DNA of 64,000 bases, from assembly GCA_015183035.1 (NCBI GenBank), contig JACZZP010000007.1, forward strand, positions 1-64,000, in the 5' to 3' direction. A program made the translations under genes and the position numbers. This document shows, piece after piece, positions 13,101 through 28,100 of the stretch (the stretch's first letter is position 1; each line of letters begins with the position of its first letter). The notes below the pieces were generated by a model. The model worked only from the letters and a program-made list of their open reading frames with translations. It did not search any database and was not told the DNA's origin. Origin of the DNA: Meloidogyne chitwoodi. Its lineage: Eukaryota > Nematoda > Chromadorea > Rhabditida > Meloidogynidae.

Positions 13101-16100
13101 AATGAAACTTAAAGGTAGAAAAGGGTGTTCCTTTACTCCTTCTATTTTCAAAAAAAATTTTCTCAAAAACTAGTCGATGGATTTTTGAATTTTATAGCTC
13201 ATTCGATTCAGCTCTTTACGCTCTTTCAAATGATACTAAATTCAGAAAAATTCCAACGATGGAACTTTTTTTATAAAAGTTCAAAAATATTCCTTCCCCC
13301 AAATTTTTCTATACTTTCAAAAAAATTTTTCTCAAAAACTAGTCGATGGATTTTTGAATTTTATAGCTCATTCGATTCAGCTCTTTAATCTCTTTCAAAT
13401 GATACTAAATTCAGCAAATTTCCAACGATGGAAATTTTTTTATAAAATTTCAAATATATTCCTTCCCCCAAATTTTTCTTCAAAAAATCATCTCTCAAAG
13501 CCTTCTTATTTAGGAGGTCTATCATAGCTCATTCGATTCAGTATTTCGAGCTCTACAAATGATACAAATTACAGCGAATATGATTCGGAGGAAATTTTTT
13601 TATCGAAGTTTTAAATATTCCTTCCCCCAAAAAATTCCAATGTTCATGGACTTGGTTCTCGAAATCTAGTCATTAAATTTTTTTAAAAAATAGCTCATTC
13701 GATTCAGCTTTCAAAGCTCTTTCGAATGATATATGAATCATATAGAAATATTTTGTCGATAATAAGTTAGCCGCGGTTGAACCTCCCAAATTATTTTTTC
13801 GGAACAAGTCTGAAATTTTCGGAACAAGTCTCATAACTTACTGAATTTTCTTCAAAAAATATTCATTCCAGCTTCAATATATTCAGAATTAAATCCTCTT
13901 TCGAATGATATATGACTCATACGAAACTTACCTACAGATTTTTTTTACAAAAATTCAAAATAGTCATTCTCCCCCAAAAAATTTCTATGTTCAGCAACTT
14001 GCAACTTTTGACTGTTCTGTTAAAGGTTGATAATTTTTGCTTAAGAATGAAGAATATAGAATGAGAATCATAATAAAAGAAAAAAATTTGAAGAAATACC
14101 AAAGAAATAAAAAGTTAATAAATTTGTTCCCCCCATCTCCCTTTTTACACCCAGCCAAAACCCAAGCTCTCCAAAGTGGAAGTGGCTTGTCTCTTCTACA
14201 CCTATTGAAGCTCTAATGCTTGGATGTGACCGTATCTGGTCTCTTCTGTACCTTTTGAAGCTTAAAGGTTTGGAGTTTAATTTTTTATACACCCAATGAA
14301 ACTTAAAGGTAGAAAAGGGTGTTCCTTTACTCCTTCTATTTTCAAAAAAAATTTTCTCAAAAACTAGTCGATGGATTTTTGAATTTTATAGCTCATTCGA
14401 TTCAGCTCTTTACGCTCTTTCAAATGATACTAAATTCAGAAAAATTCCAACGATGGAACTTTTTTTATAAAAGTTCAAAAATATTCCTTCCCCCAAATTT
14501 TTCTATACTTTCAAAAAAATTTTTCTCAAAAACTAGTCGATGGATTTTTGAATTTTATAGCTCATTCGATTCAGCTCTTTAATCTCTTTCAAATGATACT
14601 AAATTCAGCAAATTTCCAACGATGGAAATTTTTTTATAAAATTTCAAATATATTCCTTCCCCCAAATTTTTCTTCAAAAAATCATCTCTCAAAGCCTTCT
14701 TATTTAGGAGGTCTATCATAGCTCATTCGATTCAGTATTTCGAGCTCTACAAATGATACAAATTACAGCGAATATGATTCGGAGGAAATTTTTTTATCGA
14801 AGTTTTAAATATTCCTTCCCCCAAAAAATTCCAATGTTCATGGACTTGGTTCTCGAAATCTAGTCATTAAATTTTTTTAAAAAATAGCTCATTCGATTCA
14901 GCTTTCAAAGCTCTTTCGAATGATATATGAATCATATAGAAATATTTTGTCGATAATAAGTTAGCCGCGGTTGAACCTCCCAAATTATTTTTTCGGAACA
15001 AGTCTGAAATTTTCGGAACAAGTCTCATAACTTACTGAATTTTCTTCAAAAAATATTCATTCCAGCTTCAATATATTCAGAATTAAATCCTCTTTCGAAT
15101 GATATATGACTCATACGAAACTTACCTACAGATTTTTTTTACAAAAATTCAAAATAGTCATTCTCCCCCAAAAAATTTCTATGTTCAGCAACTTGCAACT
15201 TTTGACTGTTCTGTTAAAGGTTGATAATTTTTGCTTAAGAATGAAGAATATAGAATGAGAATCATAATAAAAGAAAAAAATTTGAAGAAATACCAAAGAA
15301 ATAAAAAGTTAATAAATTTGTTCCCCCCATCTCCCTTTTTACACCCAGCCAAAACCCAAGCTCTCCAAAGTGGAAGTGGCTTGTCTCTTCTACACCTATT
15401 GAAGCTCTAATGCTTGGATGTGACCGTATCTGGTCTCTTCTGTACCTTTTGAAGCTTAAAGGTTTGGAGTTTAATTTTTTATACACCCAATGAAACTTAA
15501 AGGTAGAAAAGGGTGTTCCTTTACTCCTTCTATTTTCAAAAAAAATTTTCTCAAAAACTAGTCGATGGATTTTTGAATTTTATAGCTCATTCGATTCAGC
15601 TCTTTACGCTCTTTCAAATGATACTAAATTCAGAAAAATTCCAACGATGGAACTTTTTTTATAAAAGTTCAAAAATATTCCTTCCCCCAAATTTTTCTAT
15701 ACTTTCAAAAAAATTTTTCTCAAAAACTAGTCGATGGATTTTTGAATTTTATAGCTCATTCGATTCAGCTCTTTAATCTCTTTCAAATGATACTAAATTC
15801 AGCAAATTTCCAACGATGGAAATTTTTTTATAAAATTTCAAATATATTCCTTCCCCCAAATTTTTCTTCAAAAAATCATCTCTCAAAGCCTTCTTATTTA
15901 GGAGGTCTATCATAGCTCATTCGATTCAGTATTTCGAGCTCTACAAATGATACAAATTACAGCGAATATGATTCGGAGGAAATTTTTTTATCGAAGTTTT
16001 AAATATTCCTTCCCCCAAAAAATTCCAATGTTCATGGACTTGGTTCTCGAAATCTAGTCATTAAATTTTTTTAAAAAATAGCTCATTCGATTCAGCTTTC

Positions 16101-19100
16101 AAAGCTCTTTCGAATGATATATGAATCATATAGAAATATTTTGTCGATAATAAGTTAGCCGCGGTTGAACCTCCCAAATTATTTTTTCGGAACAAGTCTG
16201 AAATTTTCGGAACAAGTCTCATAACTTACTGAATTTTCTTCAAAAAATATTCATTCCAGCTTCAATATATTCAGAATTAAATCCTCTTTCGAATGATATA
16301 TGACTCATACGAAACTTACCTACAGATTTTTTTTACAAAAATTCAAAATAGTCATTCTCCCCCAAAAAATTTCTATGTTCAGCAACTTGCAACTTTTGAC
16401 TGTTCTGTTAAAGGTTGATAATTTTTGCTTAAGAATGAAGAATATAGAATGAGAATCATAATAAAAGAAAAAAATTTGAAGAAATACCAAAGAAATAAAA
16501 AGTTAATAAATTTGTTCCCCCCATCTCCCTTTTTACACCCAGCCAAAACCCAAGCTCTCCAAAGTGGAAGTGGCTTGTCTCTTCTACACCTATTGAAGCT
16601 CTAATGCTTGGATGTGACCGTATCTGGTCTCTTCTGTACCTTTTGAAGCTTAAAGGTTTGGAGTTTAATTTTTTATACACCCAATGAAACTTAAAGGTAG
16701 AAAAGGGTGTTCCTTTACTCCTTCTATTTTCAAAAAAAATTTTCTCAAAAACTAGTCGATGGATTTTTGAATTTTATAGCTCATTCGATTCAGCTCTTTA
16801 CGCTCTTTCAAATGATACTAAATTCAGAAAAATTCCAACGATGGAACTTTTTTTATAAAAGTTCAAAAATATTCCTTCCCCCAAATTTTTCTATACTTTC
16901 AAAAAAATTTTTCTCAAAAACTAGTCGATGGATTTTTGAATTTTATAGCTCATTCGATTCAGCTCTTTAATCTCTTTCAAATGATACTAAATTCAGCAAA
17001 TTTCCAACGATGGAAATTTTTTTATAAAATTTCAAATATATTCCTTCCCCCAAATTTTTCTTCAAAAAATCATCTCTCAAAGCCTTCTTATTTAGGAGGT
17101 CTATCATAGCTCATTCGATTCAGTATTTCGAGCTCTACAAATGATACAAATTACAGCGAATATGATTCGGAGGAAATTTTTTTATCGAAGTTTTAAATAT
17201 TCCTTCCCCCAAAAAATTCCAATGTTCATGGACTTGGTTCTCGAAATCTAGTCATTAAATTTTTTTAAAAAATAGCTCATTCGATTCAGCTTTCAAAGCT
17301 CTTTCGAATGATATATGAATCATATAGAAATATTTTGTCGATAATAAGTTAGCCGCGGTTGAACCTCCCAAATTATTTTTTCGGAACAAGTCTGAAATTT
17401 TCGGAACAAGTCTCATAACTTACTGAATTTTCTTCAAAAAATATTCATTCCAGCTTCAATATATTCAGAATTAAATCCTCTTTCGAATGATATATGACTC
17501 ATACGAAACTTACCTACAGATTTTTTTTACAAAAATTCAAAATAGTCATTCTCCCCCAAAAAATTTCTATGTTCAGCAACTTGCAACTTTTGACTGTTCT
17601 GTTAAAGGTTGATAATTTTTGCTTAAGAATGAAGAATATAGAATGAGAATCATAATAAAAGAAAAAAATTTGAAGAAATACCAAAGAAATAAAAAGTTAA
17701 TAAATTTGTTCCCCCCATCTCCCTTTTTACACCCAGCCAAAACCCAAGCTCTCCAAAGTGGAAGTGGCTTGTCTCTTCTACACCTATTGAAGCTCTAATG
17801 CTTGGATGTGACCGTATCTGGTCTCTTCTGTACCTTTTGAAGCTTAAAGGTTTGGAGTTTAATTTTTTATACACCCAATGAAACTTAAAGGTAGAAAAGG
17901 GTGTTCCTTTACTCCTTCTATTTTCAAAAAAAATTTTCTCAAAAACTAGTCGATGGATTTTTGAATTTTATAGCTCATTCGATTCAGCTCTTTACGCTCT
18001 TTCAAATGATACTAAATTCAGAAAAATTCCAACGATGGAACTTTTTTTATAAAAGTTCAAAAATATTCCTTCCCCCAAATTTTTCTATACTTTCAAAAAA
18101 ATTTTTCTCAAAAACTAGTCGATGGATTTTTGAATTTTATAGCTCATTCGATTCAGCTCTTTAATCTCTTTCAAATGATACTAAATTCAGCAAATTTCCA
18201 ACGATGGAAATTTTTTTATAAAATTTCAAATATATTCCTTCCCCCAAATTTTTCTTCAAAAAATCATCTCTCAAAGCCTTCTTATTTAGGAGGTCTATCA
18301 TAGCTCATTCGATTCAGTATTTCGAGCTCTACAAATGATACAAATTACAGCGAATATGATTCGGAGGAAATTTTTTTATCGAAGTTTTAAATATTCCTTC
18401 CCCCAAAAAATTCCAATGTTCATGGACTTGGTTCTCGAAATCTAGTCATTAAATTTTTTTAAAAAATAGCTCATTCGATTCAGCTTTCAAAGCTCTTTCG
18501 AATGATATATGAATCATATAGAAATATTTTGTCGATAATAAGTTAGCCGCGGTTGAACCTCCCAAATTATTTTTTCGGAACAAGTCTGAAATTTTCGGAA
18601 CAAGTCTCATAACTTACTGAATTTTCTTCAAAAAATATTCATTCCAGCTTCAATATATTCAGAATTAAATCCTCTTTCGAATGATATATGACTCATACGA
18701 AACTTACCTACAGATTTTTTTTACAAAAATTCAAAATAGTCATTCTCCCCCAAAAAATTTCTATGTTCAGCAACTTGCAACTTTTGACTGTTCTGTTAAA
18801 GGTTGATAATTTTTGCTTAAGAATGAAGAATATAGAATGAGAATCATAATAAAAGAAAAAAATTTGAAGAAATACCAAAGAAATAAAAAGTTAATAAATT
18901 TGTTCCCCCCATCTCCCTTTTTACACCCAGCCAAAACCCAAGCTCTCCAAAGTGGAAGTGGCTTGTCTCTTCTACACCTATTGAAGCTCTAATGCTTGGA
19001 TGTGACCGTATCTGGTCTCTTCTGTACCTTTTGAAGCTTAAAGGTTTGGAGTTTAATTTTTTATACACCCAATGAAACTTAAAGGTAGAAAAGGGTGTTC

Positions 19101-22100
19101 CTTTACTCCTTCTATTTTCAAAAAAAATTTTCTCAAAAACTAGTCGATGGATTTTTGAATTTTATAGCTCATTCGATTCAGCTCTTTACGCTCTTTCAAA
19201 TGATACTAAATTCAGAAAAATTCCAACGATGGAACTTTTTTTATAAAAGTTCAAAAATATTCCTTCCCCCAAATTTTTCTATACTTTCAAAAAAATTTTT
19301 CTCAAAAACTAGTCGATGGATTTTTGAATTTTATAGCTCATTCGATTCAGCTCTTTAATCTCTTTCAAATGATACTAAATTCAGCAAATTTCCAACGATG
19401 GAAATTTTTTTATAAAATTTCAAATATATTCCTTCCCCCAAATTTTTCTTCAAAAAATCATCTCTCAAAGCCTTCTTATTTAGGAGGTCTATCATAGCTC
19501 ATTCGATTCAGTATTTCGAGCTCTACAAATGATACAAATTACAGCGAATATGATTCGGAGGAAATTTTTTTATCGAAGTTTTAAATATTCCTTCCCCCAA
19601 AAAATTCCAATGTTCATGGACTTGGTTCTCGAAATCTAGTCATTAAATTTTTTTAAAAAATAGCTCATTCGATTCAGCTTTCAAAGCTCTTTCGAATGAT
19701 ATATGAATCATATAGAAATATTTTGTCGATAATAAGTTAGCCGCGGTTGAACCTCCCAAATTATTTTTTCGGAACAAGTCTGAAATTTTCGGAACAAGTC
19801 TCATAACTTACTGAATTTTCTTCAAAAAATATTCATTCCAGCTTCAATATATTCAGAATTAAATCCTCTTTCGAATGATATATGACTCATACGAAACTTA
19901 CCTACAGATTTTTTTTACAAAAATTCAAAATAGTCATTCTCCCCCAAAAAATTTCTATGTTCAGCAACTTGCAACTTTTGACTGTTCTGTTAAAGGTTGA
20001 TAATTTTTGCTTAAGAATGAAGAATATAGAATGAGAATCATAATAAAAGAAAAAAATTTGAAGAAATACCAAAGAAATAAAAAGTTAATAAATTTGTTCC
20101 CCCCATCTCCCTTTTTACACCCAGCCAAAACCCAAGCTCTCCAAAGTGGAAGTGGCTTGTCTCTTCTACACCTATTGAAGCTCTAATGCTTGGATGTGAC
20201 CGTATCTGGTCTCTTCTGTACCTTTTGAAGCTTAAAGGTTTGGAGTTTAATTTTTTATACACCCAATGAAACTTAAAGGTAGAAAAGGGTGTTCCTTTAC
20301 TCCTTCTATTTTCAAAAAAAATTTTCTCAAAAACTAGTCGATGGATTTTTGAATTTTATAGCTCATTCGATTCAGCTCTTTACGCTCTTTCAAATGATAC
20401 TAAATTCAGAAAAATTCCAACGATGGAACTTTTTTTATAAAAGTTCAAAAATATTCCTTCCCCCAAATTTTTCTATACTTTCAAAAAAATTTTTCTCAAA
20501 AACTAGTCGATGGATTTTTGAATTTTATAGCTCATTCGATTCAGCTCTTTAATCTCTTTCAAATGATACTAAATTCAGCAAATTTCCAACGATGGAAATT
20601 TTTTTATAAAATTTCAAATATATTCCTTCCCCCAAATTTTTCTTCAAAAAATCATCTCTCAAAGCCTTCTTATTTAGGAGGTCTATCATAGCTCATTCGA
20701 TTCAGTATTTCGAGCTCTACAAATGATACAAATTACAGCGAATATGATTCGGAGGAAATTTTTTTATCGAAGTTTTAAATATTCCTTCCCCCAAAAAATT
20801 CCAATGTTCATGGACTTGGTTCTCGAAATCTAGTCATTAAATTTTTTTAAAAAATAGCTCATTCGATTCAGCTTTCAAAGCTCTTTCGAATGATATATGA
20901 ATCATATAGAAATATTTTGTCGATAATAAGTTAGCCGCGGTTGAACCTCCCAAATTATTTTTTCGGAACAAGTCTGAAATTTTCGGAACAAGTCTCATAA
21001 CTTACTGAATTTTCTTCAAAAAATATTCATTCCAGCTTCAATATATTCAGAATTAAATCCTCTTTCGAATGATATATGACTCATACGAAACTTACCTACA
21101 GATTTTTTTTACAAAAATTCAAAATAGTCATTCTCCCCCAAAAAATTTCTATGTTCAGCAACTTGCAACTTTTGACTGTTCTGTTAAAGGTTGATAATTT
21201 TTGCTTAAGAATGAAGAATATAGAATGAGAATCATAATAAAAGAAAAAAATTTGAAGAAATACCAAAGAAATAAAAAGTTAATAAATTTGTTCCCCCCAT
21301 CTCCCTTTTTACACCCAGCCAAAACCCAAGCTCTCCAAAGTGGAAGTGGCTTGTCTCTTCTACACCTATTGAAGCTCTAATGCTTGGATGTGACCGTATC
21401 TGGTCTCTTCTGTACCTTTTGAAGCTTAAAGGTTTGGAGTTTAATTTTTTATACACCCAATGAAACTTAAAGGTAGAAAAGGGTGTTCCTTTACTCCTTC
21501 TATTTTCAAAAAAAATTTTCTCAAAAACTAGTCGATGGATTTTTGAATTTTATAGCTCATTCGATTCAGCTCTTTACGCTCTTTCAAATGATACTAAATT
21601 CAGAAAAATTCCAACGATGGAACTTTTTTTATAAAAGTTCAAAAATATTCCTTCCCCCAAATTTTTCTATACTTTCAAAAAAATTTTTCTCAAAAACTAG
21701 TCGATGGATTTTTGAATTTTATAGCTCATTCGATTCAGCTCTTTAATCTCTTTCAAATGATACTAAATTCAGCAAATTTCCAACGATGGAAATTTTTTTA
21801 TAAAATTTCAAATATATTCCTTCCCCCAAATTTTTCTTCAAAAAATCATCTCTCAAAGCCTTCTTATTTAGGAGGTCTATCATAGCTCATTCGATTCAGT
21901 ATTTCGAGCTCTACAAATGATACAAATTACAGCGAATATGATTCGGAGGAAATTTTTTTATCGAAGTTTTAAATATTCCTTCCCCCAAAAAATTCCAATG
22001 TTCATGGACTTGGTTCTCGAAATCTAGTCATTAAATTTTTTTAAAAAATAGCTCATTCGATTCAGCTTTCAAAGCTCTTTCGAATGATATATGAATCATA

Positions 22101-25100
22101 TAGAAATATTTTGTCGATAATAAGTTAGCCGCGGTTGAACCTCCCAAATTATTTTTTCGGAACAAGTCTGAAATTTTCGGAACAAGTCTCATAACTTACT
22201 GAATTTTCTTCAAAAAATATTCATTCCAGCTTCAATATATTCAGAATTAAATCCTCTTTCGAATGATATATGACTCATACGAAACTTACCTACAGATTTT
22301 TTTTACAAAAATTCAAAATAGTCATTCTCCCCCAAAAAATTTCTATGTTCAGCAACTTGCAACTTTTGACTGTTCTGTTAAAGGTTGATAATTTTTGCTT
22401 AAGAATGAAGAATATAGAATGAGAATCATAATAAAAGAAAAAAATTTGAAGAAATACCAAAGAAATAAAAAGTTAATAAATTTGTTCCCCCCATCTCCCT
22501 TTTTACACCCAGCCAAAACCCAAGCTCTCCAAAGTGGAAGTGGCTTGTCTCTTCTACACCTATTGAAGCTCTAATGCTTGGATGTGACCGTATCTGGTCT
22601 CTTCTGTACCTTTTGAAGCTTAAAGGTTTGGAGTTTAATTTTTTATACACCCAATGAAACTTAAAGGTAGAAAAGGGTGTTCCTTTACTCCTTCTATTTT
22701 CAAAAAAAATTTTCTCAAAAACTAGTCGATGGATTTTTGAATTTTATAGCTCATTCGATTCAGCTCTTTACGCTCTTTCAAATGATACTAAATTCAGAAA
22801 AATTCCAACGATGGAACTTTTTTTATAAAAGTTCAAAAATATTCCTTCCCCCAAATTTTTCTATACTTTCAAAAAAATTTTTCTCAAAAACTAGTCGATG
22901 GATTTTTGAATTTTATAGCTCATTCGATTCAGCTCTTTAATCTCTTTCAAATGATACTAAATTCAGCAAATTTCCAACGATGGAAATTTTTTTATAAAAT
23001 TTCAAATATATTCCTTCCCCCAAATTTTTCTTCAAAAAATCATCTCTCAAAGCCTTCTTATTTAGGAGGTCTATCATAGCTCATTCGATTCAGTATTTCG
23101 AGCTCTACAAATGATACAAATTACAGCGAATATGATTCGGAGGAAATTTTTTTATCGAAGTTTTAAATATTCCTTCCCCCAAAAAATTCCAATGTTCATG
23201 GACTTGGTTCTCGAAATCTAGTCATTAAATTTTTTTAAAAAATAGCTCATTCGATTCAGCTTTCAAAGCTCTTTCGAATGATATATGAATCATATAGAAA
23301 TATTTTGTCGATAATAAGTTAGCCGCGGTTGAACCTCCCAAATTATTTTTTCGGAACAAGTCTGAAATTTTCGGAACAAGTCTCATAACTTACTGAATTT
23401 TCTTCAAAAAATATTCATTCCAGCTTCAATATATTCAGAATTAAATCCTCTTTCGAATGATATATGACTCATACGAAACTTACCTACAGATTTTTTTTAC
23501 AAAAATTCAAAATAGTCATTCTCCCCCAAAAAATTTCTATGTTCAGCAACTTGCAACTTTTGACTGTTCTGTTAAAGGTTGATAATTTTTGCTTAAGAAT
23601 GAAGAATATAGAATGAGAATCATAATAAAAGAAAAAAATTTGAAGAAATACCAAAGAAATAAAAAGTTAATAAATTTGTTCCCCCCATCTCCCTTTTTAC
23701 ACCCAGCCAAAACCCAAGCTCTCCAAAGTGGAAGTGGCTTGTCTCTTCTACACCTATTGAAGCTCTAATGCTTGGATGTGACCGTATCTGGTCTCTTCTG
23801 TACCTTTTGAAGCTTAAAGGTTTGGAGTTTAATTTTTTATACACCCAATGAAACTTAAAGGTAGAAAAGGGTGTTCCTTTACTCCTTCTATTTTCAAAAA
23901 AAATTTTCTCAAAAACTAGTCGATGGATTTTTGAATTTTATAGCTCATTCGATTCAGCTCTTTACGCTCTTTCAAATGATACTAAATTCAGAAAAATTCC
24001 AACGATGGAACTTTTTTTATAAAAGTTCAAAAATATTCCTTCCCCCAAATTTTTCTATACTTTCAAAAAAATTTTTCTCAAAAACTAGTCGATGGATTTT
24101 TGAATTTTATAGCTCATTCGATTCAGCTCTTTAATCTCTTTCAAATGATACTAAATTCAGCAAATTTCCAACGATGGAAATTTTTTTATAAAATTTCAAA
24201 TATATTCCTTCCCCCAAATTTTTCTTCAAAAAATCATCTCTCAAAGCCTTCTTATTTAGGAGGTCTATCATAGCTCATTCGATTCAGTATTTCGAGCTCT
24301 ACAAATGATACAAATTACAGCGAATATGATTCGGAGGAAATTTTTTTATCGAAGTTTTAAATATTCCTTCCCCCAAAAAATTCCAATGTTCATGGACTTG
24401 GTTCTCGAAATCTAGTCATTAAATTTTTTTAAAAAATAGCTCATTCGATTCAGCTTTCAAAGCTCTTTCGAATGATATATGAATCATATAGAAATATTTT
24501 GTCGATAATAAGTTAGCCGCGGTTGAACCTCCCAAATTATTTTTTCGGAACAAGTCTGAAATTTTCGGAACAAGTCTCATAACTTACTGAATTTTCTTCA
24601 AAAAATATTCATTCCAGCTTCAATATATTCAGAATTAAATCCTCTTTCGAATGATATATGACTCATACGAAACTTACCTACAGATTTTTTTTACAAAAAT
24701 TCAAAATAGTCATTCTCCCCCAAAAAATTTCTATGTTCAGCAACTTGCAACTTTTGACTGTTCTGTTAAAGGTTGATAATTTTTGCTTAAGAATGAAGAA
24801 TATAGAATGAGAATCATAATAAAAGAAAAAAATTTGAAGAAATACCAAAGAAATAAAAAGTTAATAAATTTGTTCCCCCCATCTCCCTTTTTACACCCAG
24901 CCAAAACCCAAGCTCTCCAAAGTGGAAGTGGCTTGTCTCTTCTACACCTATTGAAGCTCTAATGCTTGGATGTGACCGTATCTGGTCTCTTCTGTACCTT
25001 TTGAAGCTTAAAGGTTTGGAGTTTAATTTTTTATACACCCAATGAAACTTAAAGGTAGAAAAGGGTGTTCCTTTACTCCTTCTATTTTCAAAAAAAATTT

Positions 25101-28100
25101 TCTCAAAAACTAGTCGATGGATTTTTGAATTTTATAGCTCATTCGATTCAGCTCTTTACGCTCTTTCAAATGATACTAAATTCAGAAAAATTCCAACGAT
25201 GGAACTTTTTTTATAAAAGTTCAAAAATATTCCTTCCCCCAAATTTTTCTATACTTTCAAAAAAATTTTTCTCAAAAACTAGTCGATGGATTTTTGAATT
25301 TTATAGCTCATTCGATTCAGCTCTTTAATCTCTTTCAAATGATACTAAATTCAGCAAATTTCCAACGATGGAAATTTTTTTATAAAATTTCAAATATATT
25401 CCTTCCCCCAAATTTTTCTTCAAAAAATCATCTCTCAAAGCCTTCTTATTTAGGAGGTCTATCATAGCTCATTCGATTCAGTATTTCGAGCTCTACAAAT
25501 GATACAAATTACAGCGAATATGATTCGGAGGAAATTTTTTTATCGAAGTTTTAAATATTCCTTCCCCCAAAAAATTCCAATGTTCATGGACTTGGTTCTC
25601 GAAATCTAGTCATTAAATTTTTTTAAAAAATAGCTCATTCGATTCAGCTTTCAAAGCTCTTTCGAATGATATATGAATCATATAGAAATATTTTGTCGAT
25701 AATAAGTTAGCCGCGGTTGAACCTCCCAAATTATTTTTTCGGAACAAGTCTGAAATTTTCGGAACAAGTCTCATAACTTACTGAATTTTCTTCAAAAAAT
25801 ATTCATTCCAGCTTCAATATATTCAGAATTAAATCCTCTTTCGAATGATATATGACTCATACGAAACTTACCTACAGATTTTTTTTACAAAAATTCAAAA
25901 TAGTCATTCTCCCCCAAAAAATTTCTATGTTCAGCAACTTGCAACTTTTGACTGTTCTGTTAAAGGTTGATAATTTTTGCTTAAGAATGAAGAATATAGA
26001 ATGAGAATCATAATAAAAGAAAAAAATTTGAAGAAATACCAAAGAAATAAAAAGTTAATAAATTTGTTCCCCCCATCTCCCTTTTTACACCCAGCCAAAA
26101 CCCAAGCTCTCCAAAGTGGAAGTGGCTTGTCTCTTCTACACCTATTGAAGCTCTAATGCTTGGATGTGACCGTATCTGGTCTCTTCTGTACCTTTTGAAG
26201 CTTAAAGGTTTGGAGTTTAATTTTTTATACACCCAATGAAACTTAAAGGTAGAAAAGGGTGTTCCTTTACTCCTTCTATTTTCAAAAAAAATTTTCTCAA
26301 AAACTAGTCGATGGATTTTTGAATTTTATAGCTCATTCGATTCAGCTCTTTACGCTCTTTCAAATGATACTAAATTCAGAAAAATTCCAACGATGGAACT
26401 TTTTTTATAAAAGTTCAAAAATATTCCTTCCCCCAAATTTTTCTATACTTTCAAAAAAATTTTTCTCAAAAACTAGTCGATGGATTTTTGAATTTTATAG
26501 CTCATTCGATTCAGCTCTTTAATCTCTTTCAAATGATACTAAATTCAGCAAATTTCCAACGATGGAAATTTTTTTATAAAATTTCAAATATATTCCTTCC
26601 CCCAAATTTTTCTTCAAAAAATCATCTCTCAAAGCCTTCTTATTTAGGAGGTCTATCATAGCTCATTCGATTCAGTATTTCGAGCTCTACAAATGATACA
26701 AATTACAGCGAATATGATTCGGAGGAAATTTTTTTATCGAAGTTTTAAATATTCCTTCCCCCAAAAAATTCCAATGTTCATGGACTTGGTTCTCGAAATC
26801 TAGTCATTAAATTTTTTTAAAAAATAGCTCATTCGATTCAGCTTTCAAAGCTCTTTCGAATGATATATGAATCATATAGAAATATTTTGTCGATAATAAG
26901 TTAGCCGCGGTTGAACCTCCCAAATTATTTTTTCGGAACAAGTCTGAAATTTTCGGAACAAGTCTCATAACTTACTGAATTTTCTTCAAAAAATATTCAT
27001 TCCAGCTTCAATATATTCAGAATTAAATCCTCTTTCGAATGATATATGACTCATACGAAACTTACCTACAGATTTTTTTTACAAAAATTCAAAATAGTCA
27101 TTCTCCCCCAAAAAATTTCTATGTTCAGCAACTTGCAACTTTTGACTGTTCTGTTAAAGGTTGATAATTTTTGCTTAAGAATGAAGAATATAGAATGAGA
27201 ATCATAATAAAAGAAAAAAATTTGAAGAAATACCAAAGAAATAAAAAGTTAATAAATTTGTTCCCCCCATCTCCCTTTTTACACCCAGCCAAAACCCAAG
27301 CTCTCCAAAGTGGAAGTGGCTTGTCTCTTCTACACCTATTGAAGCTCTAATGCTTGGATGTGACCGTATCTGGTCTCTTCTGTACCTTTTGAAGCTTAAA
27401 GGTTTGGAGTTTAATTTTTTATACACCCAATGAAACTTAAAGGTAGAAAAGGGTGTTCCTTTACTCCTTCTATTTTCAAAAAAAATTTTCTCAAAAACTA
27501 GTCGATGGATTTTTGAATTTTATAGCTCATTCGATTCAGCTCTTTACGCTCTTTCAAATGATACTAAATTCAGAAAAATTCCAACGATGGAACTTTTTTT
27601 ATAAAAGTTCAAAAATATTCCTTCCCCCAAATTTTTCTATACTTTCAAAAAAATTTTTCTCAAAAACTAGTCGATGGATTTTTGAATTTTATAGCTCATT
27701 CGATTCAGCTCTTTAATCTCTTTCAAATGATACTAAATTCAGCAAATTTCCAACGATGGAAATTTTTTTATAAAATTTCAAATATATTCCTTCCCCCAAA
27801 TTTTTCTTCAAAAAATCATCTCTCAAAGCCTTCTTATTTAGGAGGTCTATCATAGCTCATTCGATTCAGTATTTCGAGCTCTACAAATGATACAAATTAC
27901 AGCGAATATGATTCGGAGGAAATTTTTTTATCGAAGTTTTAAATATTCCTTCCCCCAAAAAATTCCAATGTTCATGGACTTGGTTCTCGAAATCTAGTCA
28001 TTAAATTTTTTTAAAAAATAGCTCATTCGATTCAGCTTTCAAAGCTCTTTCGAATGATATATGAATCATATAGAAATATTTTGTCGATAATAAGTTAGCC